This document shows, in pieces, positions 1 to 6,039 of a stretch of DNA of 6,458 bases. The stretch lies in contig CAJXJG010000101.1 of NCBI GenBank assembly GCA_913054425.1, positions 1 to 6,458 on the forward strand, read 5' to 3'. Each line of letters opens with the position of its first letter. Positions within the stretch are counted from its first letter, which is position 1. The position numbers were made by a program, and so were the translations under genes. The notes beneath the pieces are model-generated. The model saw only the letters and a program-made list of their open reading frames with translations, ran no database searches and was not told where the DNA came from. The DNA is from an uncultured Fidelibacterota bacterium (GTDB lineage: Bacteria; Fidelibacterota; Marinisomatia; Marinisomatales; UBA8229).

Positions 1-90
1 GGTTGGCTTGTATTGATGGGTATTGTAGCATTGGGTTGGCATATTGTTTTCCAGCTTTATAGGAAATCAGCCAAAGTGGAAGGATTCTAA
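1..90 (+). CDS. C-terminal end of an inner-membrane protein (5' truncated)
   Basis: Frame 1 is open from the window edge to a TAA at 88-90 and encodes the last 29 residues of a protein. The segment from residue 1 to about 20 (GWLVLMGIVALGWHIVFQLY) is a hydrophobic, tryptophan-containing transmembrane helix. It is followed by a short basic tail, RKSAKVEGF, which by the positive-inside rule would face the cytoplasm. This shape fits the last helix of a polytopic transporter or similar membrane protein, but the fragment is too short to name a family. A strong hairpin terminator starts 28 bases after the stop, so this gene closes its own transcription unit and is probably unrelated to the genes downstream. 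Confidence 0.72.
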   Translation, partial: GWLVLMGIVALGWHIVFQLYRKSAKVEGF

Positions 91-117
91 CTTTTTTTTT
101 CAGATTTCTGTTTGTTC

Positions 118-150
118 AGCCCAGCCGGTTCTCTGGCTGGGCTTCTTCTT
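118..150 (+). terminator. Rho-independent terminator after the upstream membrane-protein gene
   Basis: A perfect 9-bp inverted repeat pairs AGCCCAGCC (118-126) with GGCTGGGCT (135-143) around an 8-base loop. It is followed by the T-rich run TTCTTCTT. The stem is GC-rich in an otherwise AT-rich region. It lies between the stop at 90 and the peptidase start at 196, so it should end transcription of the upstream gene. A T9 run at 92-100 precedes the hairpin and is not part of the stem. On the minus strand the hairpin is not followed by a T-run, so termination is expected in the + direction only. Confidence 0.85.
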
Positions 151-170
151 AAGTCAATTATCCACTATTA

Positions 171-194
171 TTTCAATCATTTTCAATCATTCAT
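171..194 (+). repeat. Short tandem repeat in the leader just before the peptidase start
   Basis: The ten bases TTTCAATCAT occur twice in perfect tandem (171-180 and 181-190), followed by TCAT (191-194) immediately upstream of the ATG at 196. This places the repeat where a ribosome binding site would be, and no Shine-Dalgarno-like purine run is present. It may be simple slippage in AT-rich DNA or an unstructured leader that aids initiation. Confidence 0.6.
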
Positions 195-195
195 T

Positions 196-3192
196 ATGAA
201 AAGTACTTTTCTTCTTTTTGTCAGTGCATCACTTCTTTTTGGAGCAAGAGATTATTTCCAGCAGCATGTGGCCTATACTATTGAAGTAACTCTTAATGAC
301 TCTGCTCATACCTTGCACGCTTATGAAAAAATAATTTATACAAACAATTCACCAGATACACTGCAATTTATCTGGTTTCACCTTTGGCCAAATGCATATA
401 AAAATACTGAAACAGCATTTGCGAAACAGGGTGAACAATTTCTTTCTACTCGTTTTCTTTTTTCAGAGGAAGATGATCGGGGGTATATCGACAGTTTGGA
501 TTTTGTAGTTGATGGAGTAAATGCAGAATGGGAGTTTCATCCTGAATGGATTGATGTAGCAAAAATTGAATTGCCGAATAAATTAATACCTGGGGGACAG
601 ACAGTAATAGAAACACCTTTTTATGTAAAATTGCCGGATGTTTTTTCCAGGTTAGGGCATACCGGAAAACATTATGAAATTACCCAATGGTATCCGAAAC
701 CGGCAGTCTATGACCATCTTGGCTGGCATCCGATGCCCTACTTGAATATGGGAGAATTTTACAGCGAATTTGGCAGTTTTGATGTAAAAATAACTCTTCC
801 TGAGGATTACCGTATTATGGCGACTGGGGATTTGATTGCTGGTATGGAAGAATACGCATGGCTGGATTCCCTGGCGGCCGAAGGTGATTCCCTGTATACT
901 CTTGATAAAAAAGCATTTAAAAAAGCTATTCGTGAATTGCAGGACGGGAAAAAGAAAAAGCAAAATTTTATAAAAAAAATAATTAGTTATTTTAAAAAAG
1001 ATGACGATAATGAGGATGAGGAAGTAGAAACTTCCTCCAGGATGAAAACGCTCCATTTTTATCAGGAAAATGTACACGACTTTGCCTGGTTTGCAGATCC
1101 TAAATGGATTGTGAGAAAGGGAACTTTGTGGTTAGCAGACTCCACAAGAGAAGTGACCTTATGGAGCATGTATCTTCCAAAAAATGCTAAAATGTGGGAA
1201 CATTCTATTGAATATCTCCATGATTCAGGATATTGGTACAGCCAGTTTTGCGGAGATTACCCCTATAATCACATAACCGCTGTTGATGGTGATCTCAGTG
1301 CTGGCGGAGGAATGGAATATCCTAATATCACCGTAATTTCCCAAGCTTCGTCTAAGCATGCACTGGAAAATGTAATTATGCACGAAGTTGGGCATAATTG
1401 GTTTTATGGAATACTGGGCTCAAATGAGCGGGATCATACCTGGATGGATGAAGGATTGAATGAATTTTGTAATATCCGCTATTGGGATAATAAATACAGG
1501 AATAATAACAGGCGTTATGTATTGAACGAATTTACTCAGGGGAAATTAGGTCCATTCAGAATCGGTCGTAATTTACGATACGGCTTGTTGGAATATATGG
1601 GGTATACGTCCTGGGTCAAAATGGGAGATGAGGAGCCCCTGGAGACCTCTTCTACTGATTTTAAACGCAGAACTAATTACTGGCTTAGTTATTCCAAACC
1701 TTTGGTTTTTTCCTGGCATTTACTTCATTATCTTGGGGAAGACACCATTGATAAAATCATGCACGATTATTATGAAAATTGGAAATTTAAGCATCCATAT
1801 CCCGAAAATTATTTTTCATTTTTTGGGAAACATTCAGATAAAAATCTGGATTGGTATATAAATGATGTGTTTTACAAAACCGGCACGGTTGATTATTCAG
1901 TATCTATTAAGGATAAGAAAGCTATGTTTATAAATAATGGTTCTCTCACTTTACCTTTTGAAGCGGCATATTATGATTCAAAGAATAATGAGATTTCCCG
2001 CCAATGGTATGAAAATATAGATGATGTTCACATTGTTTCTTTGCCGATGGGCACAAACTCCATAATTATTGATCCTGATGAAACCTTACCCGATGTGAAT
2101 CGGCTAAATAATGCAACATCAAAGCCTTTAAAGTTCACATGGGTATTTGATGATCCACATTATTATAAACGGGAGATTTTCTGGATGCCATGGTTTTTTT
2201 CCTGGAACCAGTACAATGGCTGGACACCGGGATTAAATTTTTATCAGGGGTTTATTCCCGGTTACGACTATGGTGTGGGTTTCCGCCCAATGTGGGACTT
2301 TAAGAATGATAAGCTTATTGGTTCCGTCAGTTTTAAAAAGGATTTAGATAATATTTCCGGATTTTATACGTCTTCATTTAACCTGGATGCGCGGAGAGGA
2401 TCCGGGCGGTCCGGTTTTCATGTTGACTTTACGGGAAGCAGAAAGGAACATTTAAGACGATTTCCGGTATGGACCAGCACTGTAACAATAGATTACCATA
2501 ATATTGATCAAAATGCTGTTAACCCAACGTATTATGATAGTGGATCAATAGCAGTTGGATATGCAGAACTGGAGTTTCATAACCGACCAAATCCATATTT
2601 GAATTATTATATTCGTACAGGAATAAAGACCGGTATTATGGAGAGCGAATTCATGCGTTTTAATATTCAAACCAACATATTTTATAGATTTACTAAAGAG
2701 ATTCAAACAAAATTGAGAGTCTGGGTTGGTGGTTTTCTTAATTCGGATAATTTACCAAAGCAATATCGAACCTATTTAAGTGGAGCTATAGATCCAGATT
2801 TTCGAAATAATTTCATTTTCAATCGCACAGGTGAAATAAACGATATCAGTATTGGAACACGCCAGTATGAAATTGGAGGTCCTGCAATGCATGGACTAAT
2901 TCTCGATAAAAGTAGAATGAAAGGGGTAAGCGACTGGGTAGTCTCAGCTAATTTTGATATCACCATTCCAAGAATACCGGGCAGATTATTTGCAGACATT
3001 GCGACAGTTCTCGGTAAAAAGACATATATTGATTTTGGATTAAAAAAATCATTTGGACCAATTTCTATTATTTTACCATTATACCAAAACTGGGAGCAAA
3101 ATCACACCCTCGTAAATAATGCAGATTGGGTAAAAGATCGAATACGTTTTTCCGTGAATTTCTCCCGGTTTAATTTCAGGGATTTATTTTAA
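196..3192 (+). CDS. Secreted M1-family metallopeptidase with C-terminal outer-membrane beta-barrel-like domain
   Basis: This 998-residue protein is a gluzincin zinc peptidase of family M1 (aminopeptidase N/LTA4 hydrolase type). Residues 1 to about 17 form a signal peptide (MKSTFLLFVSASLLFGA), so it is exported. The N-terminal beta domain contains the signature HLWPNAY. The exopeptidase motif GGMEY (371-375) is the counterpart of GAMEN, with E374 expected to bind the substrate amino terminus. The zinc site is HEVGH at 396-400 plus E419 eighteen residues on; E397 is the catalytic base and Y499 (in YSKP) is the likely transition-state tyrosine. A lysine-rich then acidic insert occupies about 218-282. 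From about residue 655 the sequence becomes alternating polar/hydrophobic strands rich in aromatics and glycine, ending in Phe (NFRDLF), which resembles an outer-membrane barrel. I chose the ATG at 196 over an in-frame TTG at 112 because the latter would put the terminator hairpin inside the gene and hide the signal peptide. Peptidase identity is firm; the barrel is inferred. Confidence 0.93.
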   Translation: MKSTFLLFVSASLLFGARDYFQQHVAYTIEVTLNDSAHTLHAYEKIIYTNNSPDTLQFIWFHLWPNAYKNTETAFAKQGEQFLSTRFLFSEEDDRGYIDSLDFVVDGVNAEWEFHPEWIDVAKIELPNKLIPGGQTVIETPFYVKLPDVFSRLGHTGKHYEITQWYPKPAVYDHLGWHPMPYLNMGEFYSEFGSFDVKITLPEDYRIMATGDLIAGMEEYAWLDSLAAEGDSLYTLDKKAFKKAIRELQDGKKKKQNFIKKIISYFKKDDDNEDEEVETSSRMKTLHFYQENVHDFAWFADPKWIVRKGTLWLADSTREVTLWSMYLPKNAKMWEHSIEYLHDSGYWYSQFCGDYPYNHITAVDGDLSAGGGMEYPNITVISQASSKHALENVIMHEVGHNWFYGILGSNERDHTWMDEGLNEFCNIRYWDNKYRNNNRRYVLNEFTQGKLGPFRIGRNLRYGLLEYMGYTSWVKMGDEEPLETSSTDFKRRTNYWLSYSKPLVFSWHLLHYLGEDTIDKIMHDYYENWKFKHPYPENYFSFFGKHSDKNLDWYINDVFYKTGTVDYSVSIKDKKAMFINNGSLTLPFEAAYYDSKNNEISRQWYENIDDVHIVSLPMGTNSIIIDPDETLPDVNRLNNATSKPLKFTWVFDDPHYYKREIFWMPWFFSWNQYNGWTPGLNFYQGFIPGYDYGVGFRPMWDFKNDKLIGSVSFKKDLDNISGFYTSSFNLDARRGSGRSGFHVDFTGSRKEHLRRFPVWTSTVTIDYHNIDQNAVNPTYYDSGSIAVGYAELEFHNRPNPYLNYYIRTGIKTGIMESEFMRFNIQTNIFYRFTKEIQTKLRVWVGGFLNSDNLPKQYRTYLSGAIDPDFRNNFIFNRTGEINDISIGTRQYEIGGPAMHGLILDKSRMKGVSDWVVSANFDITIPRIPGRLFADIATVLGKKTYIDFGLKKSFGPISIILPLYQNWEQNHTLVNNADWVKDRIRFSVNFSRFNFRDLF

Positions 3193-3306
3193 CTCCTATG
3201 GAAAATTTTTTAGAATTGAGGGCTTTAATTGTTTTCAAATAATGTGTAAATTTTATGTACGGATGTCAGCATTATTTACTGAATTTTATAGGGGTTAGTA
3301 TTATCT

Positions 3307-3738
3307 ATGGCAAAATGGAACAAAGATTCCTTTCTGAGTGATTTGCAAAAAAATTGCAATCGTGAAGTCGTAAAAATTGGTCGTCAAATCATTGAATTTT
3401 CCGAGAAACAAGCTTCAGACTTGAGCTGGGGTAGAGGCAGTGATCATGGCACGATGACCTTTCGGTGTTCTTCGGATATTGGTCCTGTGCCAATTTTTCA
3501 TCTTTTATCGGATGGAAGGATAAATCTGCAGATTAATTTTCTTCGAGGAAAAGATTTACCTAAGATGGTCCTGCGGGATATGATTGTGAAACTGGAATCC
3601 AATTTTCTTAAGGAATATGATCCGGAAATGTATCCCACCGATACGTTCGTCCCTATAGAAGAATTATTTCACACAAAATCTCAAGTAGACAAATTTTTAA
3701 AAACAATTGAGGGATGTGTATATCGTTTGAAACAATGA
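3307..3738 (+). CDS. Conserved-looking hypothetical protein, 143 residues, soluble alpha/beta
   Basis: I do not recognise the family. The protein has no signal peptide or membrane segment and should be cytoplasmic. An amphipathic N-terminal helical region (about 5-38) leads to WGRGSDHGTMTFR (41-53). Strand-like stretches follow at about 61-67 (VPIFHLL) and 71-79 (RINLQINFL). After these come a helix at about 84-98, a proline-containing loop with acidic residues (about 102-118), and a C-terminal helix (about 127-142). The W-G-R-G and H-G-T-M-T-F-R run and the S-D-G turn before the last strand look like family-conserved positions, but no catalytic motif can be named. The ATG at 3307 is chosen because the upstream sequence is a 114-bp gap after the peptidase stop and the N-terminus reads as a natural helix start. 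GGGG at 3291-3294 is a poor ribosome site, 12 bases from the ATG. A terminator-like hairpin follows, so the gene is probably monocistronic or co-transcribed only with the peptidase. Confidence 0.8.
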   Translation: MAKWNKDSFLSDLQKNCNREVVKIGRQIIEFSEKQASDLSWGRGSDHGTMTFRCSSDIGPVPIFHLLSDGRINLQINFLRGKDLPKMVLRDMIVKLESNFLKEYDPEMYPTDTFVPIEELFHTKSQVDKFLKTIEGCVYRLKQ

Positions 3739-3756
3739 TTGTGTCATTATATAATT

Positions 3757-3800
3757 AAGCCTATTACCCTGTATTTTTCCAGCAGGGCTTTTTATTTTTA
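3757..3800 (+). terminator. Probable Rho-independent terminator after the 143-residue gene
   Basis: Two overlapping pairings are possible. One is CCCTG (3767-3771) with CAGGG (3783-3787). The other is an outer AAGCC (3757-3761) with GGCTT (3786-3790). Either is followed directly by the T-rich run TTTTTATTTTTAT from 3789 on. The stem is short and imperfect, but the T-tract and the position, 19 bases after the stop and ahead of the folB promoter candidate, support a terminator separating this gene from the folate operon. Confidence 0.55.
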
Positions 3801-3835
3801 TGTGTGTATATAGTTCACAATTTCACTTCCTTTCC

Positions 3836-3865
3836 TTGACTCCACTCAAATACCCTCGGTAAATT
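3836..3865 (+). promoter_or_regulatory. Candidate promoter for the folB operon, implying a leaderless or very short leader
   Basis: TTGACT (3836-3841) matches five of six bases of the -35 consensus. It is spaced 18 bases from TAAATT (3860-3865), which matches four of six bases of the -10 consensus. The same bases also partly fit the Bacteroidota pattern TTG / TAnnTTTG (21 bases between the TTG and the TA). A start of transcription about seven bases beyond would fall at 3872 or so, only one or two bases before the folB ATG at 3874. No Shine-Dalgarno is visible before that ATG, which agrees with a leaderless message. This is inferred from consensus matching only. Confidence 0.4.
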
Positions 3866-3873
3866 CCTTCACA

Positions 3874-4242
3874 ATGGATGTGATTCGCTTAAAGAATATG
3901 GTCTTTTACGGTTATCATGGGATTTCGGAATCGGAAAAGTCTCTTGGGGGAAAGTTTGAGATTGATCTGGATTTATACTGTCCATTAAAAAAATCCGGGA
4001 TGTCCGACCAACTTGACGATACAATTGATTATGAAGCTATTTATAAAACGGTGAGCTCCTGCACGAACAGTCATAAATATTACCTGATCGAAGCCCTTGC
4101 AGAGATGATTGCCCAATCGGTTTTGGAACAGTACAAAGTAACTCACCTGAAAGTACGTGTGCGTAAACCTCATGCAGCGGTAAAAGGAGTTCTGGATTCT
4201 GTAGAAGTGGAATTGGAGAGATCCCGGGAGGATTATGCCTGA
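3874..4242 (+). CDS. folB: Dihydroneopterin aldolase
   Basis: FolB cleaves 7,8-dihydroneopterin to 6-hydroxymethyl-7,8-dihydropterin and glycolaldehyde in tetrahydrofolate synthesis, in the cytoplasm, usually as an octamer. At 122 residues the protein has the normal length. Family motifs are complete. FYGYHG (11-16) leads into E21, the position of the active-site glutamate, followed by GGKFEIDLDL (25-34). The substrate-site pair D52-Y53 lies in TIDYEAIY. LIEALAE (71-77) supplies E73, which anchors the pterin ring. VRVRKPHA (94-101) contains the catalytic K98. The start is the only ATG that gives the family's standard N-terminus. The gene overlaps folK by 8 bases (4235-4242), so translation is probably coupled, and folK supplies the next pathway step. 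A candidate promoter ends nine bases upstream. Confidence 0.96.
   Translation: MDVIRLKNMVFYGYHGISESEKSLGGKFEIDLDLYCPLKKSGMSDQLDDTIDYEAIYKTVSSCTNSHKYYLIEALAEMIAQSVLEQYKVTHLKVRVRKPHAAVKGVLDSVEVELERSREDYA
4227..4231 (+). promoter_or_regulatory. Ribosome binding site for folK inside the end of folB
   Basis: GGAGG at 4227-4231 is the only full Shine-Dalgarno core ahead of a start in the window. It lies three bases before the folK ATG at 4235, which is closer than the usual 5-9, and is within the last codons of folB. It supports the ATG at 4235 and translational coupling, although the base run could also be a by-product of the codons for R118 and E119. Confidence 0.45.
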
Positions 4243-4741
4243 AATAGTTTATTTGTCCCTCGGTTCAAATTTGGGAGATCGAGAAGCAAATTTAGCCGGT
4301 GCAATTACAGCGCTGGGAACATATTCCGAAATTCAGGATGTCCAAAGTGCATCATTTTATGAAACGAAGCCCCTTTACGAACTGGACCAGCCAAACTTTT
4401 TGAATACAGTAGTGAAATGTCAAACAGGATTTGCTCCCTTTAAAATGCTGGATGCGGTAATTAACATCGAAACCATGCTTGGGAGACCGAAAAAACATGA
4501 AAAAAATCAACCCAGAATAATTGATATTGACATTTTATGCCATGGTGATGCAATAATTGAAACTGAGGAATTAACCATACCTCATCCGGAAATACCAAAT
4601 CGACTTTTTGTTCTGGTTCCTTTTACCGAATTAGAACCTGATTATATCCTTCCACTCTTGGAAAAACATATTTCAGAAATGTTGATTTATTGTCCTGATC
4701 AATCGGTAATCAAAAAACATCTCATTCAAACCAGCGCATGA
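4235..4741 (+). CDS. folK: 2-amino-4-hydroxy-6-hydroxymethyldihydropteridine pyrophosphokinase
   Basis: FolK transfers pyrophosphate from ATP to 6-hydroxymethyl-7,8-dihydropterin, the product of FolB, giving the substrate for dihydropteroate synthase (FolP). The 168-residue length is typical. Motifs in order are SLGSNLGDR (8-16), SASFYETKPLY (38-48), DQPNFLN (51-57), IETMLGR (78-84) with R84 in the ATP loop, PRIIDIDIL (93-101) in which D97 and D99 bind the two magnesium ions, and TIPHPEIPNRLFVLVP (114-129). All the expected catalytic residues are present, so the enzyme should be active. Its start overlaps the end of folB and its stop overlaps the ATG of the next gene in an ATGA (4738-4741). 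The other folate genes, such as folP, are not in this window. Confidence 0.96.
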   Translation: MPEIVYLSLGSNLGDREANLAGAITALGTYSEIQDVQSASFYETKPLYELDQPNFLNTVVKCQTGFAPFKMLDAVINIETMLGRPKKHEKNQPRIIDIDILCHGDAIIETEELTIPHPEIPNRLFVLVPFTELEPDYILPLLEKHISEMLIYCPDQSVIKKHLIQTSA

Positions 4742-5379
4742 GAAATTTATACTATGTAGCAATCGAAGGTCCAATTGGTGTAGGCAAGACCAGCCTGGCT
4801 AATTTATTAGCAGAAAAGTTAGGTGCTCGAAAAGTTTTGGAAGATTTCGAAGATAATCCATTCCTTGCTGATTTTTATGAAGAACCTGAGCGTTTTGCAT
4901 TTCAAACCCAATTATTTTTTCTTTTACAGAGGTATCAACAGCAGCAAGAATTACGGCAAGTTGATATTTTCCATAACCTGCTCATAACGGATTATATGTT
5001 TATTAAAGACAGATTATTTGCTTCTTTGAATTTAGATGAAAAGGAAATGAATCTTTATGACACAATTGCTAATCTGCTTGAGAAAAATGTCATTAATCCG
5101 GATTTGGTGATTTATTTGCAGGCAGATACGGATACATTGATAAAAAATATTAATAATCGGCAAAGAACTTTTGAAGTGAATATATCTTACGAATACATTG
5201 ATGGGTTAAGCGAGGTGTACAATGAATATTTTTTTAGATATCAGGATACTCCTCTGGTGATTATTAATACAAACAATATTGATTTTGTAAACAATTCCAA
5301 GGATCTTGAAGAGGTAATTCAGTGCATACGGGAACCGATCTCTGGAACGAAATTCTTCAATCCTACAACGGTGCTATAG
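4738..5379 (+). CDS. Deoxynucleoside kinase (dNK/dGK family)
   Basis: This enzyme phosphorylates a deoxynucleoside at the 5' position, using ATP, in nucleotide salvage. The 213-residue protein has the dNK fold signatures. These are Walker A GPIGVGKT (11-18) near the N-terminus, then LEDFEDNPFLADFY (34-47) and FAFQTQLFFLLQR (53-65), the substrate-pocket and helical region of the family. DYMFIKDRLFA (85-95) occupies the place of the ERS-type motif. NRQRTFE (140-146) is the arginine-rich lid that closes on the ATP phosphates. The bacterial dNK/dGK group uses deoxyadenosine, deoxyguanosine, deoxycytidine or thymidine, and the sequence alone does not fix which. Its ATG overlaps the folK stop (ATGA) with no Shine-Dalgarno, so translation is likely coupled. 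Co-transcription with folB and folK joins folate cofactor supply and DNA precursor supply. A pairing of folK with a dNK gene is recalled from FCB-group genomes, which I could not check. Confidence 0.9.
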   Translation: MRNLYYVAIEGPIGVGKTSLANLLAEKLGARKVLEDFEDNPFLADFYEEPERFAFQTQLFFLLQRYQQQQELRQVDIFHNLLITDYMFIKDRLFASLNLDEKEMNLYDTIANLLEKNVINPDLVIYLQADTDTLIKNINNRQRTFEVNISYEYIDGLSEVYNEYFFRYQDTPLVIINTNNIDFVNNSKDLEEVIQCIREPISGTKFFNPTTVL

Positions 5380-5415
5380 ATATCATTATTTATAGGATAT
5401 AGAGCAGATTTTTCT

Positions 5416-5592
5416 ATGTTTTTTAAATATATTCTCTTAGCAGCCATTATTTATTTAGGGGTTAAAGTATACCAATTTGTTAGACAATTCCGAACTTTAA
5501 TAGGAGATAAAACAAAAAATAAGCAAGCTGAAGAAAGAGATTATTCCAAGTTGGAGATACGGGATGCGGAGTTCAAGGACTTGGATGAGTGA
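5416..5592 (+). CDS. Small membrane-anchored protein, 58 residues, unknown function
   Basis: An ATG at 5416 opens a 58-codon frame ending at TGA 5590-5592. It fills the gap between the kinase (36 bases upstream) and the DoxX gene (9 bases downstream), which is operon-like spacing. Residues 2 to about 22 are one hydrophobic helix (FFKYILLAAIIYLGVKVYQFV). A basic stretch follows (RQFRTLIGDKTKNKQ), then an acidic tail, DYSKLEIRDAEFKDLDE (42-58). The tail's DAEF followed by acidic residues resembles the end of DnaK, whose E. coli tail contains VDAEFEEV. The overall plan (short anchor, charged linker, acidic ending) resembles small Bacteroidota proteins of the DUF4834 kind, but I cannot assign it. 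A purine-rich AGGA at about 5394 is too far upstream to be a good ribosome site. It could be non-coding, but the spacing and the residue composition argue for a real gene. Confidence 0.68.
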   Translation: MFFKYILLAAIIYLGVKVYQFVRQFRTLIGDKTKNKQAEERDYSKLEIRDAEFKDLDE

Positions 5593-5601
5593 AGAGCTGA
5601 C

Positions 5602-6039
5602 ATGTCAAAAATAAAACATTGGCTATCATCTCCTTTTGGCTCACATCAATTTTGGTATGCGGTTTTGAGAATTATAGTGGGACTTAGTATTTCATTTGGA
5701 CATGGACTTGGAAAAATGACAGGAGGCTCCGAAAAATGGATGATAATTGGTTCCATGGGATTAAAAAGTATCGGAGTGGAATCTTTCCATGCTTTTTTTG
5801 GATTCATGGCATCTTTTTCTGAATTGGTTGGTGGATTCCTATTAGCAACTGGATTATTGGTAAAGCCGTCAGCGATCCTCTTGGCGATTACCATGGCATT
5901 TGCAGTATTGTTCCATATTCAATCAGGGAATCCCGGTGTGGAGTTTGCTGCAATATATGGAATCATTTTTCTTTATTTCGGATTGACCGGTCCCGGGAGA
6001 TTCAGCATTGATTCAAAATTATTTGGTAGGGAGAAATGA
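5602..6039 (+). CDS. DoxX-family integral membrane protein
   Basis: The 145-residue protein has the four-helix DoxX architecture, with segments at about 17-36, 62-86, 89-107 and 113-130. Family features include R23 and G27 in the first helix (LRIIVGLSISFGHG), E74 with GG at 77-78 in the second (SELVGGFLLATGL), H105 near the end of the third, and the closing GPGRFSID (130-137). DoxX proteins sit in the cytoplasmic membrane. Some members are tied to quinone or thiol redox functions, but most have no known substrate, so no reaction is claimed here. The ATG at 5602 has GAAGAG five bases upstream. The stop overlaps the next gene's ATG in an ATGA (6036-6039), which suggests coupled expression with an oxidoreductase and so a loose redox theme. 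Confidence 0.88.
   Translation: MSKIKHWLSSPFGSHQFWYAVLRIIVGLSISFGHGLGKMTGGSEKWMIIGSMGLKSIGVESFHAFFGFMASFSELVGGFLLATGLLVKPSAILLAITMAFAVLFHIQSGNPGVEFAAIYGIIFLYFGLTGPGRFSIDSKLFGREK

Noticed and set aside
143..171. TATTAT at 166-171 as a -10 element for the peptidase gene
   Set aside because: The -10 match is good, but the sequence at the -35 spacing (TTCTTC at 143-148) matches poorly and belongs to the terminator tail, so the promoter is not supported.
112..195. N-terminal extension of the peptidase frame from a TTG at 112
   Set aside because: It would translate through the 118-143 terminator hairpin and bury a good signal peptide that begins at the ATG at 196.
652..1077. Minus-strand open frame of 141 codons inside the peptidase gene
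   Set aside because: It is an antisense shadow of a well-supported gene, with low-complexity Phe/Ile-rich composition arising from the Lys-rich insert on the other strand.
1628..1861. Second + strand frame within the peptidase gene
   Set aside because: It lies wholly inside the M1 coding region in another frame, has no recognisable domain and no initiation signal.
2772..2999. Minus-strand frame opposite the barrel-like region
   Set aside because: It is an antisense shadow with no recognisable motif or promoter.
3212..3232. Possible hairpin after the peptidase stop (AATT arms around GAGGGCTTT)
   Set aside because: The arms pair over only about four AT base pairs and no convincing T-tract follows, so it does not qualify as a terminator.
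3985..4173. Minus-strand frame opposite folB
   Set aside because: The folB motifs on the + strand are complete, so this is a shadow frame.
5377..5415. Only a single TAG separates the deoxynucleoside kinase frame from the 58-residue gene, with no other stop in the 12 codons between them, hinting at readthrough or a split fusion
   Set aside because: Sharing a frame has a one-in-three chance, twelve stop-free codons are unremarkable, and the kinase already has normal family length.
5646..5894. Minus-strand frame opposite the DoxX gene
   Set aside because: The + strand product has the full DoxX pattern; the antisense frame has no coherent domain.
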